NCBI RefSeq assembly: GCF_025854275.1
Contig: NZ_CP107567.1
Span: forward strand, 4,898,001 to 4,962,000
Origin: Streptomyces peucetius
Lineage (GTDB): Bacteria; Actinomycetota; Actinomycetes; Streptomycetales; Streptomycetaceae
Reading direction: 5' to 3'
DNA length: 64,000 bases
The first letter of the stretch is position 1. Each line of letters begins with the position of its first letter. Positions 9,353 through 17,458 of this stretch are shown one piece after another. The notes under the pieces were generated by a model, which worked only from the letters and a program-made list of their open reading frames with translations, did no database searches and was not told the origin of the DNA. Made by a program: the position numbers and the translations under genes.

Positions 9353-9921
9353 TGAGCCGGCCGCCCCTGACGCTGGACCTGCTCGCGACCCCGGCCGCAG
9401 TGTCCGGCGTACGCCGCGCCCTGGGCGACCACGCCGCCGACGTCCAGCTGTGTGCGAGCGAGCTCGTCACCAACGTGATCCGCCACGTCGGCGAGGGTGC
9501 CCCCGTCACCGTCCGCGTGTCCTGCGACGGCGGCCGTACGCGACTGGAGGTCACCGACCCCGACCCGCGTGCCCTGCCCGTCCTGTGCGGGACGGCCACC
9601 GCCGACGACGAGTCGGGCCGGGGCCTCACTCTGCTCGACGCGCTGACCCTGCGGTGGGGCGTGACGCAGTGGCCCGGCGGCAAGACCGTCTGGTGCGAGC
9701 TGGCGGCGTGGCGGTCAGGGGGCCAGCGCGACGGACACCCGGGCCAGCCGGGCGGGTGGCAGGGCGAAACGGTTGGCGGGATTGCGGAAGGAATACTCGC
9801 CGTCGTTGACCCGGACCCCGTCGTCACGGGTGATCCAGGTCGCGGTTCCCGCCGGGCCCTGGCTCTCCAGGAGCGCGGCGGCGGCCGCTTCGGGGCCGTC
9901 GACGCCGACGAGGCTCCGTAG
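9352..9921 (+). CDS. HATPase_c-type ATP-binding protein (anti-sigma/RsbW-like)
   Basis: The first 120 residues form a GHKL kinase-like fold of the RsbW type: an N-box ELVTNVIRHV, a D-x-D stretch in LEVTDPDPRALP, and a glycine segment ESGRGLTLLDAL. Such proteins bind partners (sigma factors or STAS antagonists) or act as regulatory kinases. The family usually ends soon after the WCEL strand. Here the frame runs about 70 residues further as a low-complexity Gly-rich tail that overlaps the 3' end of the convergent gene by 207 bp, so the original stop may have been lost. ATG 9352 overlaps the preceding TGA. Confidence 0.85.
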   Translation: MSRPPLTLDLLATPAAVSGVRRALGDHAADVQLCASELVTNVIRHVGEGAPVTVRVSCDGGRTRLEVTDPDPRALPVLCGTATADDESGRGLTLLDALTLRWGVTQWPGGKTVWCELAAWRSGGQRDGHPGQPGGWQGETVGGIAEGILAVVDPDPVVTGDPGRGSRRALALQERGGGRFGAVDADEAP

Positions 9922-10452
9922 GGCGGAGGTCAGGCGCTCGACCGCGTCGTCGGGCACGTCGTCGTCGCCCTGCGCCGGCAGCAGGAGCAGCAGACGCGCG
10001 TCGGGGTCGGTGGTCGAACCGCCCGGGAGACCGTTGTCGACCGCCGTCACCAGTTCGGTCCAGGACAGGGCGGGGCCCATGAAGTGGCCGTCGTCCTGGG
10101 CGAGGTGTTCGGCCCGGTCCCAGTCGGGGTGGTGCACCAGGTAGTCGGTGCCCGGGTCGTCCTCGAAGGTGCGGAGGACGACGTGAAGGCGATGGCCTGC
10201 CGTCAGCGGGACGGTGAACGTCGGCCAGTCGGCACGCTTGTGCAGTGCGGCCTGGAACTCGCCGGCGGCGTCGTAGTCGGCGCCGAACAGCAACTCCTCC
10301 GCCTCCTCGCTGCTCTGCGCGCAGGAGTACAGGTGCCCGAGCCAGAACAGCCGCTCGTCGAGGAGTTCGGGACGGTGGGTGAGGGGACCGCCGTCGTAGC
10401 CGGGTATCCGGGTGGGGATCAGGTCCACGATGTTCGTCACGGGCGACATCAT
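9715..10452 (-). CDS. Conserved hypothetical protein (245 aa)
   Basis: The start is the ATG at 10452 (a second ATG follows at once); an upstream extension of 46 codons looks non-coding. The protein is soluble, acidic in the middle, and starts MMSPVTNIVDLIPTRIPGYD. It contains FWLGHLYSCAQSSEEAEELL and ends NRFALPPARLARVSVALAP. I recognise no family. It is convergent with, and overlaps by 207 bp, the ATPase-domain gene, and its start is back-to-back with the S1-domain gene. Confidence 0.65.
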   Translation of the reverse strand: MMSPVTNIVDLIPTRIPGYDGGPLTHRPELLDERLFWLGHLYSCAQSSEEAEELLFGADYDAAGEFQAALHKRADWPTFTVPLTAGHRLHVVLRTFEDDPGTDYLVHHPDWDRAEHLAQDDGHFMGPALSWTELVTAVDNGLPGGSTTDPDARLLLLLPAQGDDDVPDDAVERLTSALRSLVGVDGPEAAAAALLESQGPAGTATWITRDDGVRVNDGEYSFRNPANRFALPPARLARVSVALAP

Positions 10453-10501
10453 GCTGCTTCGACGCCCACTGGTTCGAGTGCTACGAGAGCGAGTTGCCGA
10501 C

Positions 10502-10765
10502 GTGACGCCCCTGTGGTCCGAAGCAAAACTGGAGTATCCGATCGGAGCCGAGGTCCGGGGCACCGTCGAGAAGGCCGCTGCCTTCGGCATCTTCGTCTCC
10601 GTCGAAGGCGTGCGGTGTTACGGCGTCGTCGCGGACGTCGCCGGGATGCGCAAGCATGCGGCCGACGATTCGGTGGTGATCTGGCCCGGCGAGGGCGATC
10701 CGGTCACCGGTGTCGTGGTCGAGCACTCGGAGCACAACGAGCAGCTGAAGATCCACCTGACGTGA
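10502..10765 (+). CDS. Small S1-like RNA-binding domain protein
   Basis: An 87-residue protein from GTG 10502. The segment YPIGAEVRGTVEKAAAFGIF has the opening strands of an S1/OB fold (G-x-V-x-G-x-V, then FGxFV), and the end VTGVVVEHSEHNEQLKIHL matches the last strands. It is a single stand-alone S1-type module that may bind RNA. It diverges from the preceding minus-strand gene with only about 50 bp between starts. Confidence 0.7.
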   Translation: MTPLWSEAKLEYPIGAEVRGTVEKAAAFGIFVSVEGVRCYGVVADVAGMRKHAADDSVVIWPGEGDPVTGVVVEHSEHNEQLKIHLT

Positions 10766-10883
10766 CGTCCTCGGATCGACGTGCCGCCCTTGCCGGCGGG
10801 TCGCCGGGAATGTCCGCCGGGGTGATCAAGGGGCGGTGGCTGTTGTACAGTCCGCGCCCCGTCGTGACGTAAGGAAGAGGCCC

Positions 10884-11768
10884 ATGCGAACTCGCCCCAG
10901 GCGCACCGCCGTGCTCGTAATCCCGTTCGCGCTCGTGCTGGCCGCGTGCGGCGGCGGGGCGGAGGAGCAGGACGGGGCGGGCAGCCCCGAGGTGGCGCCC
11001 TCCGCGCAGGCGCCCGAGGCGTCCGAGCAGGCCGCGCCGCCCGAGACCGCGGAGGACTTCCTGGACCTCGCCGAGAAGGCGATGGCCGAGGAGTCCGCCT
11101 GGTCCTTCTCCGTGAAGGGCGAGGAGGGGCTCACACACCAGGGGCAGAAGAGCGCCGCGACCTACGAGGGCACGGTGCGGCGCGCCGTCGGGCGGGCGGC
11201 GCTGCACACGCAGGGCGTCAGCACCAGCAGCAAGGGCAAGAAGAGGACCGAGGAGCTCTACCTCGTCGGCGAGGCGGGCTACCTGAAGGAGGGCACGGCG
11301 GACTGGAAGGCCGTGTCTCCGGCCGACCCCGAGATGCGCAACAAGGCCGACGACCCGATCGGGGTCGTCGAGGAGTTCCGGATCTACGCGCAGGCCGCCG
11401 GCGGAGACGTCGAGGTGACCGGGGCGGACGGCGGCGGCACGGTCGAGCTGCGCGTCACGAGTGGCGAGCAGAAGCTGAGCGCCGTCCAGCAGCGGGCCTG
11501 GGCCAAGAAGGCGAAGCGCGAGTTCGAGCCGACGGCCGAACAGCTCCGCGCGGCCGGCGTCCCGGTGGCGGACGGGCAGTTGACGCTCTCCGGCCTGGAG
11601 GAGGTGCTCGTCCTGGACGCCAAGACGTACCGGATCAAGAGCCACCGCTTCGAGTTCGGCTTCCTGATTCCGTACAGCGGCGGGGACATGACCTTCGAGC
11701 AGCAGGTCACCGAGGCGAACCAGGGCCCGTACGACGGGAAGATCGAGCTCCCGGCGGGCGTGCGCTGA
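10884..11768 (+). CDS. Secreted lipoprotein, LppX/LprG-like fold suspected
   Basis: A 294-residue protein whose ATG follows AAGGAAGAGG. The signal peptide ends in LAAC (Cys22). A short Ala/Glu/Pro linker is followed by a 230-residue beta-rich domain with SWSFSVKGEEG, ELYLVGEAGYLKEG and a final FEQQVTEANQGPYDGKIELP. The pattern of weak beta-strands around a lipid-like cavity resembles actinobacterial LppX/LprA/LprG proteins; this is inferred from layout, not motif identity. The next gene starts 1 base after its stop, so they are likely co-transcribed. Confidence 0.75.
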   Translation: MRTRPRRTAVLVIPFALVLAACGGGAEEQDGAGSPEVAPSAQAPEASEQAAPPETAEDFLDLAEKAMAEESAWSFSVKGEEGLTHQGQKSAATYEGTVRRAVGRAALHTQGVSTSSKGKKRTEELYLVGEAGYLKEGTADWKAVSPADPEMRNKADDPIGVVEEFRIYAQAAGGDVEVTGADGGGTVELRVTSGEQKLSAVQQRAWAKKAKREFEPTAEQLRAAGVPVADGQLTLSGLEEVLVLDAKTYRIKSHRFEFGFLIPYSGGDMTFEQQVTEANQGPYDGKIELPAGVR

Positions 11769-11769
11769 C

Positions 11770-12681
11770 GTGGAGATCGTTCCGCTCGCGGGGATGGCGG
11801 GCGCGGGTTTCGGGGAACCCCGCGCCTCGGTGCGGGGCGAGCGCGGCGCACCGGACTCCGCGTTCCGGCGGGGGGCCGAACCGCTGACGGACATGTACGC
11901 CGACGAGTCCTGCGTCTTCCTCGAGTACGACGACGCCGACTCTCTGCATGCGATCGAGATCGCCTCGCCCGGTCCGGTCACCCTGTACGGGATACGGCTG
12001 CTCGGGCGGCCCGAGGGCGAGGTCGTCGCCGAACTCCGTGAGGCCGGGCACGAGGTCGTGGCCGAGACGGAGGCGGGGAGTACCGGATGGTCGTTGCCGG
12101 CGCTCGGCGTCACGCTCGGTGGCACGGCTCAGGACACGGACGGGTTCGAGAGCGTGCGGCTTTGCGGTGTGGCCACGGGCCGGCACGCCTTCGAGTTCTT
12201 CGAGGCCTCCGAGGAGCCGGCGTATCCCCTGGACGGTCTGACGGTGGTCCCGCATCAGGCCGTCGGCCCGCTGCGGCTCGGCGCGGGTCGCGGCGAAATG
12301 CGCCGGTTGCTGGGGCCGGGCATCGGCTCCGTCCCGGAGTTCGGCGCTGTCTCGCAGGACACGTTCTTCTGCGGCGTGGTGCTCTCGTACGACGCGGCCG
12401 GGTCGGTTGTGCGGATCGCTCTCACGGGACGTACGTCCGTCGGGTACGCAGGTGTGCAGCTCCTGGGGCGCCCCCGGGGTGACGTGCGGGCGGAGGCGAC
12501 GGGGCAGAGGCTGCGGGTCGTCGACCGGGAAGCGGAACTCGCCTTTCCCGACGCCGGTTTCAGCGTCCTGACCGCACGGGACGAGGACGGCCTGCCCACC
12601 TCGGCCGTCGTACTGGCGACGTCGACGTCGACGTCGACGTCGACGTCGACGCCGGCGCCGATGGCTGCAGGCCGACGGTGA
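11770..12681 (+). CDS. Hypothetical protein with internal duplication
   Basis: A 303-residue soluble protein from GTG 11770, one base after the lipoprotein gene. Two related halves can be seen. Residues about 15-90 and 165-240 share a layout of SVRGERG / EMRRLLG, a phrase like DESCVFLEYDDADSLHAIEI / DTFFCGVVLSYDAAGSVVRI, and YGIRLLGRPEGEV / AGVQLLGRPRGDV. The C-terminus ends in a Thr-Ser repeat encoded by a GTCGAC microsatellite. No signal peptide. Function unknown. Confidence 0.7.
   Translation: MEIVPLAGMAGAGFGEPRASVRGERGAPDSAFRRGAEPLTDMYADESCVFLEYDDADSLHAIEIASPGPVTLYGIRLLGRPEGEVVAELREAGHEVVAETEAGSTGWSLPALGVTLGGTAQDTDGFESVRLCGVATGRHAFEFFEASEEPAYPLDGLTVVPHQAVGPLRLGAGRGEMRRLLGPGIGSVPEFGAVSQDTFFCGVVLSYDAAGSVVRIALTGRTSVGYAGVQLLGRPRGDVRAEATGQRLRVVDREAELAFPDAGFSVLTARDEDGLPTSAVVLATSTSTSTSTSTPAPMAAGRR
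12617..12650 (+). repeat. GTCGAC hexamer microsatellite
   Basis: Five exact GTCGAC copies plus a preceding CGAC, inside the 3' end of the preceding gene, encoding alternating Thr-Ser. Copy changes by whole units keep the frame, so this is a candidate length polymorphism. Confidence 0.9.
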
Positions 12682-12772
12682 AGACCACGGCACGGCCGGC
12701 TTCCGCGGCCCCGCGGTAGAAGTGCCCCGGACCGGCGTCCGATCGGTCCGGTGGAGGCGCGGGCGGCACCGC

Positions 12773-12964
12773 TCAGCCGTTCAGCCAGTCGCCGTCGAAC
12801 GCTTCGCGCACGCGGTCGACGGCGTCCTCCGTGCGGCCCCGGCCCCGGATCCGGAGCCACTCGCCGCCTGCGTCGCCGACGAGCACGCCGTCGTGGAGCT
12901 ACCAGCGCAGGGCGGGCTCGCCCGGCGGGGAGGCAGGGAACGGCAGGCGCGGATCGGCGTCAGA
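12773..12964 (-). pseudogene. Short coding remnant with an in-frame TAG
   Basis: On the minus strand a protein-like frame runs DPRLPFPASPPGEPALRW, then TAG (12899-12901), then LHDGVLVGDAGGEWLRIRG and on to DGDWLNG before a TGA at 12773-12775. The part after the TAG is 41 codons with normal streptomycete codon bias and balanced composition. No start codon or ribosome site precedes it. I read it as a decayed small gene or gene end, immediately downstream of a lipoprotein gene on the same strand. Confidence 0.45.
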
Positions 12965-13721
12965 GGGGGAGGATCCAGAAGATGGTCTCCTTGTCGACTC
13001 CCAGGGGGTCGACGGTGACGTCCAGGAGGTCGGGGCCCGGCGGGACGTCGAAGACGACGTACGCCTCGAAGTGTCCGCCGGGCGGCAGGGCGCCGACCGG
13101 CTCGACGGCCAGGGCCGGGTCGTGGATCTCGACGGCCTCGGTGCCGCCCGCGTGGGCGGAGAAGCCGAAGATGGCCTCGTTGGTGGTGTCGCCGTAGTTG
13201 TCCACGGTGACGAGGAAGCGGTGGACGCGGGCGCCGTGTCCCGAACCCACGGTCGGGGTGTAGGGCTCGGCGGCGTGGAGGGTGACCTCCAGCCCGTTCG
13301 GATAGCGGTACATCTCGCTGGGGCCCATGAAGCTGGGGTCTCCTTCGAGGACGTCCTCGTCGCCGGCGGGGGACGGTGAGCCCCCGGCCGCCGGGCCGTC
13401 GCTCCCGCCACCGGAGCCGCCGGAGCCGCCCGAGCCGCCGGAGCCGCCGGAGCCGTCCGGCGAGGGGGACGGGCCGGCATCCGCCCCGCCGCCGTCCGCC
13501 CCACCGGCGCCACCGGTCTCGCCGCCGCCGCCTTCGCCGCCGCCGGTGCCTCTCGCGGGCGAGGAGGAAGCGGCCGACGGGGCGGCCGAGCCGGTCGCGT
13601 CCGGGGTGCCGGCCGGCTCCTCACAGGCGGCGAGGCCACCCACGGCCAGCACAGCCGCGACCACACCCGCCACTGCCCTCGGCCGACGGAGTCTTCGCTG
13701 TTCGGATCGCCTCAGGTTCAT
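12960..13721 (-). CDS. Secreted lipoprotein with Gly/Ser linker and DUF4352-like beta domain
   Basis: A 253-residue protein; ATG at 13721 follows AGGGGGG. An Arg-rich N-terminus and hydrophobic segment end in the lipobox GGLAAC (Cys33). A linker of about 90 residues contains five GGS repeats. The C-terminal 120 residues are a beta-sandwich with LEVTLHAAEPYTP, HRFLVTVDNYGD, a GGHFEAYVVFDVPPG strand and LLDVTVDPLG. This order resembles telokin-like DUF4352 domains, thought to bind other surface proteins or ligands. Expected location: outer face of the membrane. Confidence 0.78.
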   Translation of the reverse strand: MNLRRSEQRRLRRPRAVAGVVAAVLAVGGLAACEEPAGTPDATGSAAPSAASSSPARGTGGGEGGGGETGGAGGADGGGADAGPSPSPDGSGGSGGSGGSGGSGGGSDGPAAGGSPSPAGDEDVLEGDPSFMGPSEMYRYPNGLEVTLHAAEPYTPTVGSGHGARVHRFLVTVDNYGDTTNEAIFGFSAHAGGTEAVEIHDPALAVEPVGALPPGGHFEAYVVFDVPPGPDLLDVTVDPLGVDKETIFWILPL

Positions 13722-14023
13722 GTGACGCCCCCCTAATGCCGTCCCGCTGCGTCGGGACCGTGTGGAATCCAGCACAGCAGCGGGGGCGCGGGACGGGCAG
13801 TGCCCGTCGCCGACTGTTGCCCTCGCATGACACAGCGATGACGCCGCCCGCACGTTCGGGACCGGACGGCGTGAATTCCGCCGCTGCCGACCGTCCCGTG
13901 TGACGACCGTCCCGCAGCCCGGTCCCGGGGCCGGTTTCCGGGCGCCGTCACATTTGCTCGCCCTGGCGTGTCAGTACGGGTGACAGAGCAACGGCACACG
14001 CCACGTCCGATGGGAGCACCCTC

Positions 14024-14371
14024 ATGTCCACCGCCTACGTCGTCGTCACCCTGATCGCCGCCGCCATGGTCGGCTTCTCCGCCGTCTCGGTCTTCCTGCG
14101 CGCCAAGTGGGTCGTGCAGCCCATGGCGGACTACGGCGTGCCCATGTCCTGGCTGCCCTGGCTCGGTACGGCGAAGGCCGCGGGCGCGGTCGGTCTGGTG
14201 GTCGGCCTGTTCGTGCCGTTCATCGGCGTCGCGGCCGGAATCGGCCTGGTGCTGTACTTCACCGGCGCCGTGGCCACCGTGATCCGCGCCCGCTGGTACG
14301 CGCACATCCCGTTCCCGCTGGTCTACGCGGCCCCGGTGGTCGCGGCCCTAGCCCTGGCCGCCGCGTCCTGA
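14024..14371 (+). CDS. DoxX-like membrane protein
   Basis: A 115-residue protein with four hydrophobic helices covering nearly its whole length. The phrase MSWLPWLGTAKAAGAVGLVVG and the Arg-rich loop before the last helix are typical of DoxX-like proteins of actinobacteria. The family is linked to thiosulfate-quinone metabolism or thiol stress in some bacteria, but single small members have no proven function. It is monocistronic and ends at a long inverted repeat shared with the convergent fragment. Confidence 0.8.
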   Translation: MSTAYVVVTLIAAAMVGFSAVSVFLRAKWVVQPMADYGVPMSWLPWLGTAKAAGAVGLVVGLFVPFIGVAAGIGLVLYFTGAVATVIRARWYAHIPFPLVYAAPVVAALALAAAS

Positions 14372-14384
14372 GCCGCGCGACCAG

Positions 14385-14446
14385 CGACGCCGCGTGAGCA
14401 TCCCCCGCTGACCGGCCGGGCAGCGGCGGACGCTCACGCGGCGTCG
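14385..14446. terminator. Bidirectional hairpin terminator
   Basis: A perfect 15-bp inverted repeat (14385-14399 with 14432-14446) encloses a shorter inner hairpin (CCGCTG with CAGCGG). It lies between convergent coding regions and can serve both strands. Confidence 0.75.
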
Positions 14447-14456
14447 GGTGGGGGGA

Positions 14457-14882
14457 TCAGCCCAGTTCGACGCGTTCGCCGGTGTGTTCCACGGTGGTGA
14501 CGGTGGTGCCCGAGGTGGAGGTCCACGTCGTGCGCGGAGTGAAGTGGCCCGCGGACAGGTCGTCCTGGGTGACGACGTGGTACGGGAAGGCGCAGGTGTA
14601 CGAGGCGTCCGGCGCGAGCGTGCGCCAGCGGCAGTTGCGGATGTCGGTCTTCGGGTCGAAGTCCTCGAGGTTGCCGCTCGGCACGACCGTGGTGGCGGCG
14701 ACCGAGACGTTGGTGACGGTGTACGTGAAAACCAGCTTGTCGCCGGCCTGGTATCTCTCTGTCTGCGGGTTGGTGAGGGTGCCGCCGGTGACGAGGTCCC
14801 AGAGGAAGCCCCTGTGCCGACGAGTGTCCGGCAGACATTCGCCAGCCATTCGCCAGTCATTCGGCGGGCGTAGGGCGGGCAT
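14457..14882 (-). pseudogene. C-terminal fragment of a secreted sialidase-type protein (DUF11/CARDB-like domain)
   Basis: From about residue 25 the frame matches the C-terminal beta-sandwich of streptomycete exo-alpha-sialidases and similar secreted proteins: GDKLVFTYTVTNVS, NCRWRTLAPDASYTC, YHVVTQDDLSAGHFTP and a closing EHTGERVEL. The catalytic part and signal peptide are absent; the frame instead begins inside an 11-bp tandem repeat. There is no ribosome site. I interpret it as a 3' gene remnant truncated at the repeat. Confidence 0.65.
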
Positions 14883-14901
14883 TCGGTGGGCGTACGGCAG
14901 G
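14836..14901 (+). repeat. Degenerate 11-bp tandem repeat
   Basis: Six adjacent 11-base units, the clearest being CATTCGCCAGC, CATTCGCCAGT, CATTCGGCGGG and CATTCGGTGGG. A seventh weaker unit may follow. The array marks the broken 5' edge of the sialidase-like fragment. Confidence 0.75.
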
Positions 14902-15049
14902 CGTACGGGAGACGTTCACCTCGCAGGCCGTGCGATGTGTCCGCAATGTCCTGTGCCTGGATTTCGGCCACTGCGGCGATGTATAACCGGCCCGCCTCGA
15001 AGCGCGGCCCCGTTCTGCCGCGCCGTTCCGACGAGCCAAGGAATCCCCT

Positions 15050-16000
15050 GTGCTGCGTTCCCCCCGTAAGTTCCCGTCCGTGCTGGCCGTGGTCGGTGCG
15101 ATGTCGCTCGTGTCCGCCTGCGGAGGGGGAGGCGAGGAGTCGGCCGGTGCGGCCGCGTCCGTCTCGCCGGAGGCCGTGAACGAGGCCGGGGCCGAGGCCG
15201 GTTCGTCCGCGTCGCCGAGCGCTTCGGCCTCGGCGTCGGCGTCCGCGTCCCCGTCGGCATCCGCCTCCCCGTCCGCCTCCGCCTCCGCGAAGGCCTCCGG
15301 CGGGGCGTCCCCCAAGGCGACCGCCACCGGATCGGGCCAGGGCAGCGGCAGCGGCAGCGGCGGGAGCGGGTCCGGCAGCTCCGAGCAGACGGGCGCACCC
15401 GCCGCGCCCGACTTCCCCGTCCCGGTCGAGGTCGGCAACGCGACCCAGGTCATCACGGTCAAGGCGAGCGGCTCGTACGCCACCGTCACCGCCTGGCAGA
15501 AGGGCTCGTCCGGCTGGAAGGCGCAGTTCTCCACGAGCGCCGGCCGGGTCGGCTCGAAGGGCGTCGTCCCCGGCTCGACCCGTCAGCAGAGCACGTACAC
15601 CACGCCGTCCGGGACGTACACGATCACCGAGGGCTTCGGTGTGGAGTCCAGCGGTACCGCCATGCCGTACACGAAGGTCAACGACAGCCACTGGTGGGTC
15701 CAGGACCCGGAGTCGAAGTTCTACAACTCGATGCACACCGAGGAAGGCGCGGACTTCCCGCTGACCGAGTCCGGTGAGCGCGGCAGCGAGCACCTGATCA
15801 ACTACCCGACGCAGTACGCCAAGGCACTGGTCATCAACTTCAACCGCTGGCCCGCCGTGCCCGGCCGCGGCGCCGGGATCTTCCTGCACGTGAACGGCAG
15901 CGGCGCGACCGCCGGCTGTGTCTCCGTGCCGCGCGCGACGATGGAGCGCTTCATGGGCTGGGTCCAGCCCTCCGCCCACCCGCGTATCGCGATCGGCTGA
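15050..16000 (+). CDS. L,D-transpeptidase family lipoprotein
   Basis: A 316-residue protein from GTG 15050 (AAGGAAT upstream). The signal peptide ends LVSAC, followed by a long Ala/Ser/Pro stalk (residues about 45-120). The C-terminal YkuD-like domain carries the catalytic phrase HVNGSGATAGCVSVP (His, then Gly-Cys-Val-Ser). Such enzymes form 3-3 cross-links in peptidoglycan or attach proteins. This group resembles the streptomycete L,D-transpeptidase type with GSEHLINYP. It acts outside the membrane. The SMI1 gene follows after 3 bases. Confidence 0.88.
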   Translation: MLRSPRKFPSVLAVVGAMSLVSACGGGGEESAGAAASVSPEAVNEAGAEAGSSASPSASASASASASPSASASPSASASAKASGGASPKATATGSGQGSGSGSGGSGSGSSEQTGAPAAPDFPVPVEVGNATQVITVKASGSYATVTAWQKGSSGWKAQFSTSAGRVGSKGVVPGSTRQQSTYTTPSGTYTITEGFGVESSGTAMPYTKVNDSHWWVQDPESKFYNSMHTEEGADFPLTESGERGSEHLINYPTQYAKALVINFNRWPAVPGRGAGIFLHVNGSGATAGCVSVPRATMERFMGWVQPSAHPRIAIG

Positions 16001-16003
16001 CCC

Positions 16004-17203
16004 GTGGCGCTCCCTTCCGTCTCCTTCCTGACGGCGCTCCTCGACGCGTCCGCCCCCGAGCCGGTGCCCGTCGAGTGGGACGCGGTCGAGGCCTGGCTCG
16101 GTGTACGGCTGCCCGCCGACTACAAGGCGCTGGCGGCCTGCGGTCCGCTCGACATCGGTGAATTCGTCTGGCTGCACGTCCCGTGCACTGAGGAAGGCCG
16201 CTTCGACTACGGCTCCTGGCTGAAGTCGACGCACCGGCACTGCCGCATCGACTCGCGGAACGCTCCGCCGCACGAGCCGCCCGTCTTCAGGCCCGCGCCG
16301 GGCGGGCTCCTGGCGCTGGGCGAGACCAGGGCCACCAGCTGCCTGTTCTGGGACACTTCGGCGTCCGACGACCCGGACGAGTGGCCGGTCGTCATCTTCC
16401 ATCAGGACGCGGTGCACCAGGGGGTGAACCCCTGGCTCGACTACGGGATGCCGCTGGCCGAGACACTGGTCGCGCTGCTGAGGACCGGGCTTCCGCTGCC
16501 CGGCGGCGGTGCCCTGGGGCCGCTGCCCGCCACTGTGCGGCGCACGGCCTACCTGACAGAAGCGTCGCCCTGGACGCCACCCGGACCGGGCGGGTCCCCC
16601 GAGGCGGAGGCGCTTCGCCGGGCCGCGCTGACGCAGGGGAGCGGGCTGGAGGCGCTGCGGACGCTGCTGCCGCCGCCCCCGGAGCCGTACCTCGGCGACG
16701 CCGACTGGGAGTGGGTGGCCGAGCAGCTCGGTACGCGGCTGCCGGCCGAGTACGTCGAGCTGATGGAGGCGTACGGCGGCAGCACCTGGCTGGGCTGGCT
16801 GAACCTGCCCGCACCGCTGAACACCGGGCCCGGCGGGCTGGTGGCCGAGCAGTGGTACCGCGACGCCTACCGTGAGCTGCGGGAGCAGTTCCCCGAGTAC
16901 CAGCCCCTTCAGGTCTGGCCGGAGAAGGGCGGCTTCCTGCCCTTCGCGTCGACCATCGACGGTGACCAGATCTGCTGGCTGACCGAGGGCGACGACCCGG
17001 ACGCCTGGCCGCTCATCGTCGTACCCCGCCACGCCGACCAGGGCGACCCGTTGCCGCAGGGGCTGACGGACACACTGCTGGAGTGGTTGCGCGGCCGCTT
17101 CCGCGCGGAGGGCTTTCCCGGCCTCGACGTGGACGACGACCCGCTGGAGTTCATCGAGCTGGTGCCGTGGGCGCCGGACGCGACCGATGCCGGAAGCGGA
17201 TGA
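16004..17203 (+). CDS. Double SMI1/KNR4-domain protein
   Basis: A 399-residue soluble protein from GTG 16004, 3 bases after the transpeptidase stop. It contains two SMI1/KNR4 (SUKH) modules, at about residues 10-165 and 215-385. Each has the W-x-x-VExxLGxRLPADY motif and a later DPDEWPVVI / DPDAWPLIV strand. SUKH domains are common in toxin immunity proteins but also occur as stand-alone regulatory or cell-wall related proteins. No toxin gene is adjacent, so immunity is only one possibility. Confidence 0.85.
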   Translation: MALPSVSFLTALLDASAPEPVPVEWDAVEAWLGVRLPADYKALAACGPLDIGEFVWLHVPCTEEGRFDYGSWLKSTHRHCRIDSRNAPPHEPPVFRPAPGGLLALGETRATSCLFWDTSASDDPDEWPVVIFHQDAVHQGVNPWLDYGMPLAETLVALLRTGLPLPGGGALGPLPATVRRTAYLTEASPWTPPGPGGSPEAEALRRAALTQGSGLEALRTLLPPPPEPYLGDADWEWVAEQLGTRLPAEYVELMEAYGGSTWLGWLNLPAPLNTGPGGLVAEQWYRDAYRELREQFPEYQPLQVWPEKGGFLPFASTIDGDQICWLTEGDDPDAWPLIVVPRHADQGDPLPQGLTDTLLEWLRGRFRAEGFPGLDVDDDPLEFIELVPWAPDATDAGSG

Positions 17204-17249
17204 CCCGCACGCGTCGCCGGCGGTCGCCCGGACCGGTCCGGACATGAAG

Positions 17250-17293
17250 GACGACCGGGGCCGCCACCCCCCACAGGAGAGGCCCCGGTCGTC
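17250..17293 (+). terminator. Hairpin terminator after the SMI1 gene
   Basis: A perfect 13-bp stem (17250-17262 with 17281-17293) and 18-base loop, 47 bases after the stop codon. Confidence 0.75.
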
Positions 17294-17458
17294 GTTCGTG
17301 CGGGGTCCAGTAGCACCCCGTACTACTCTCAGCGCCGAGAGTGCTTTTTCTGTCACACCGTGCGCCGGGTCCCAAAGTTGTTGCAAGTTGTACAAGACGT
17401 GGACGCGGAGCAGGGAAACGACGTAGCGTGCTGCTTCGCGCAGCGACGCGCGGCAGTG

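Noticed and set aside
14348..17395. 1,015-codon open frame on the minus strand
   Set aside because: It is a shadow of the L,D-transpeptidase and SMI1 genes on the plus strand, with Arg/Gly/Pro-biased translation and no domains. High GC creates long antisense frames.
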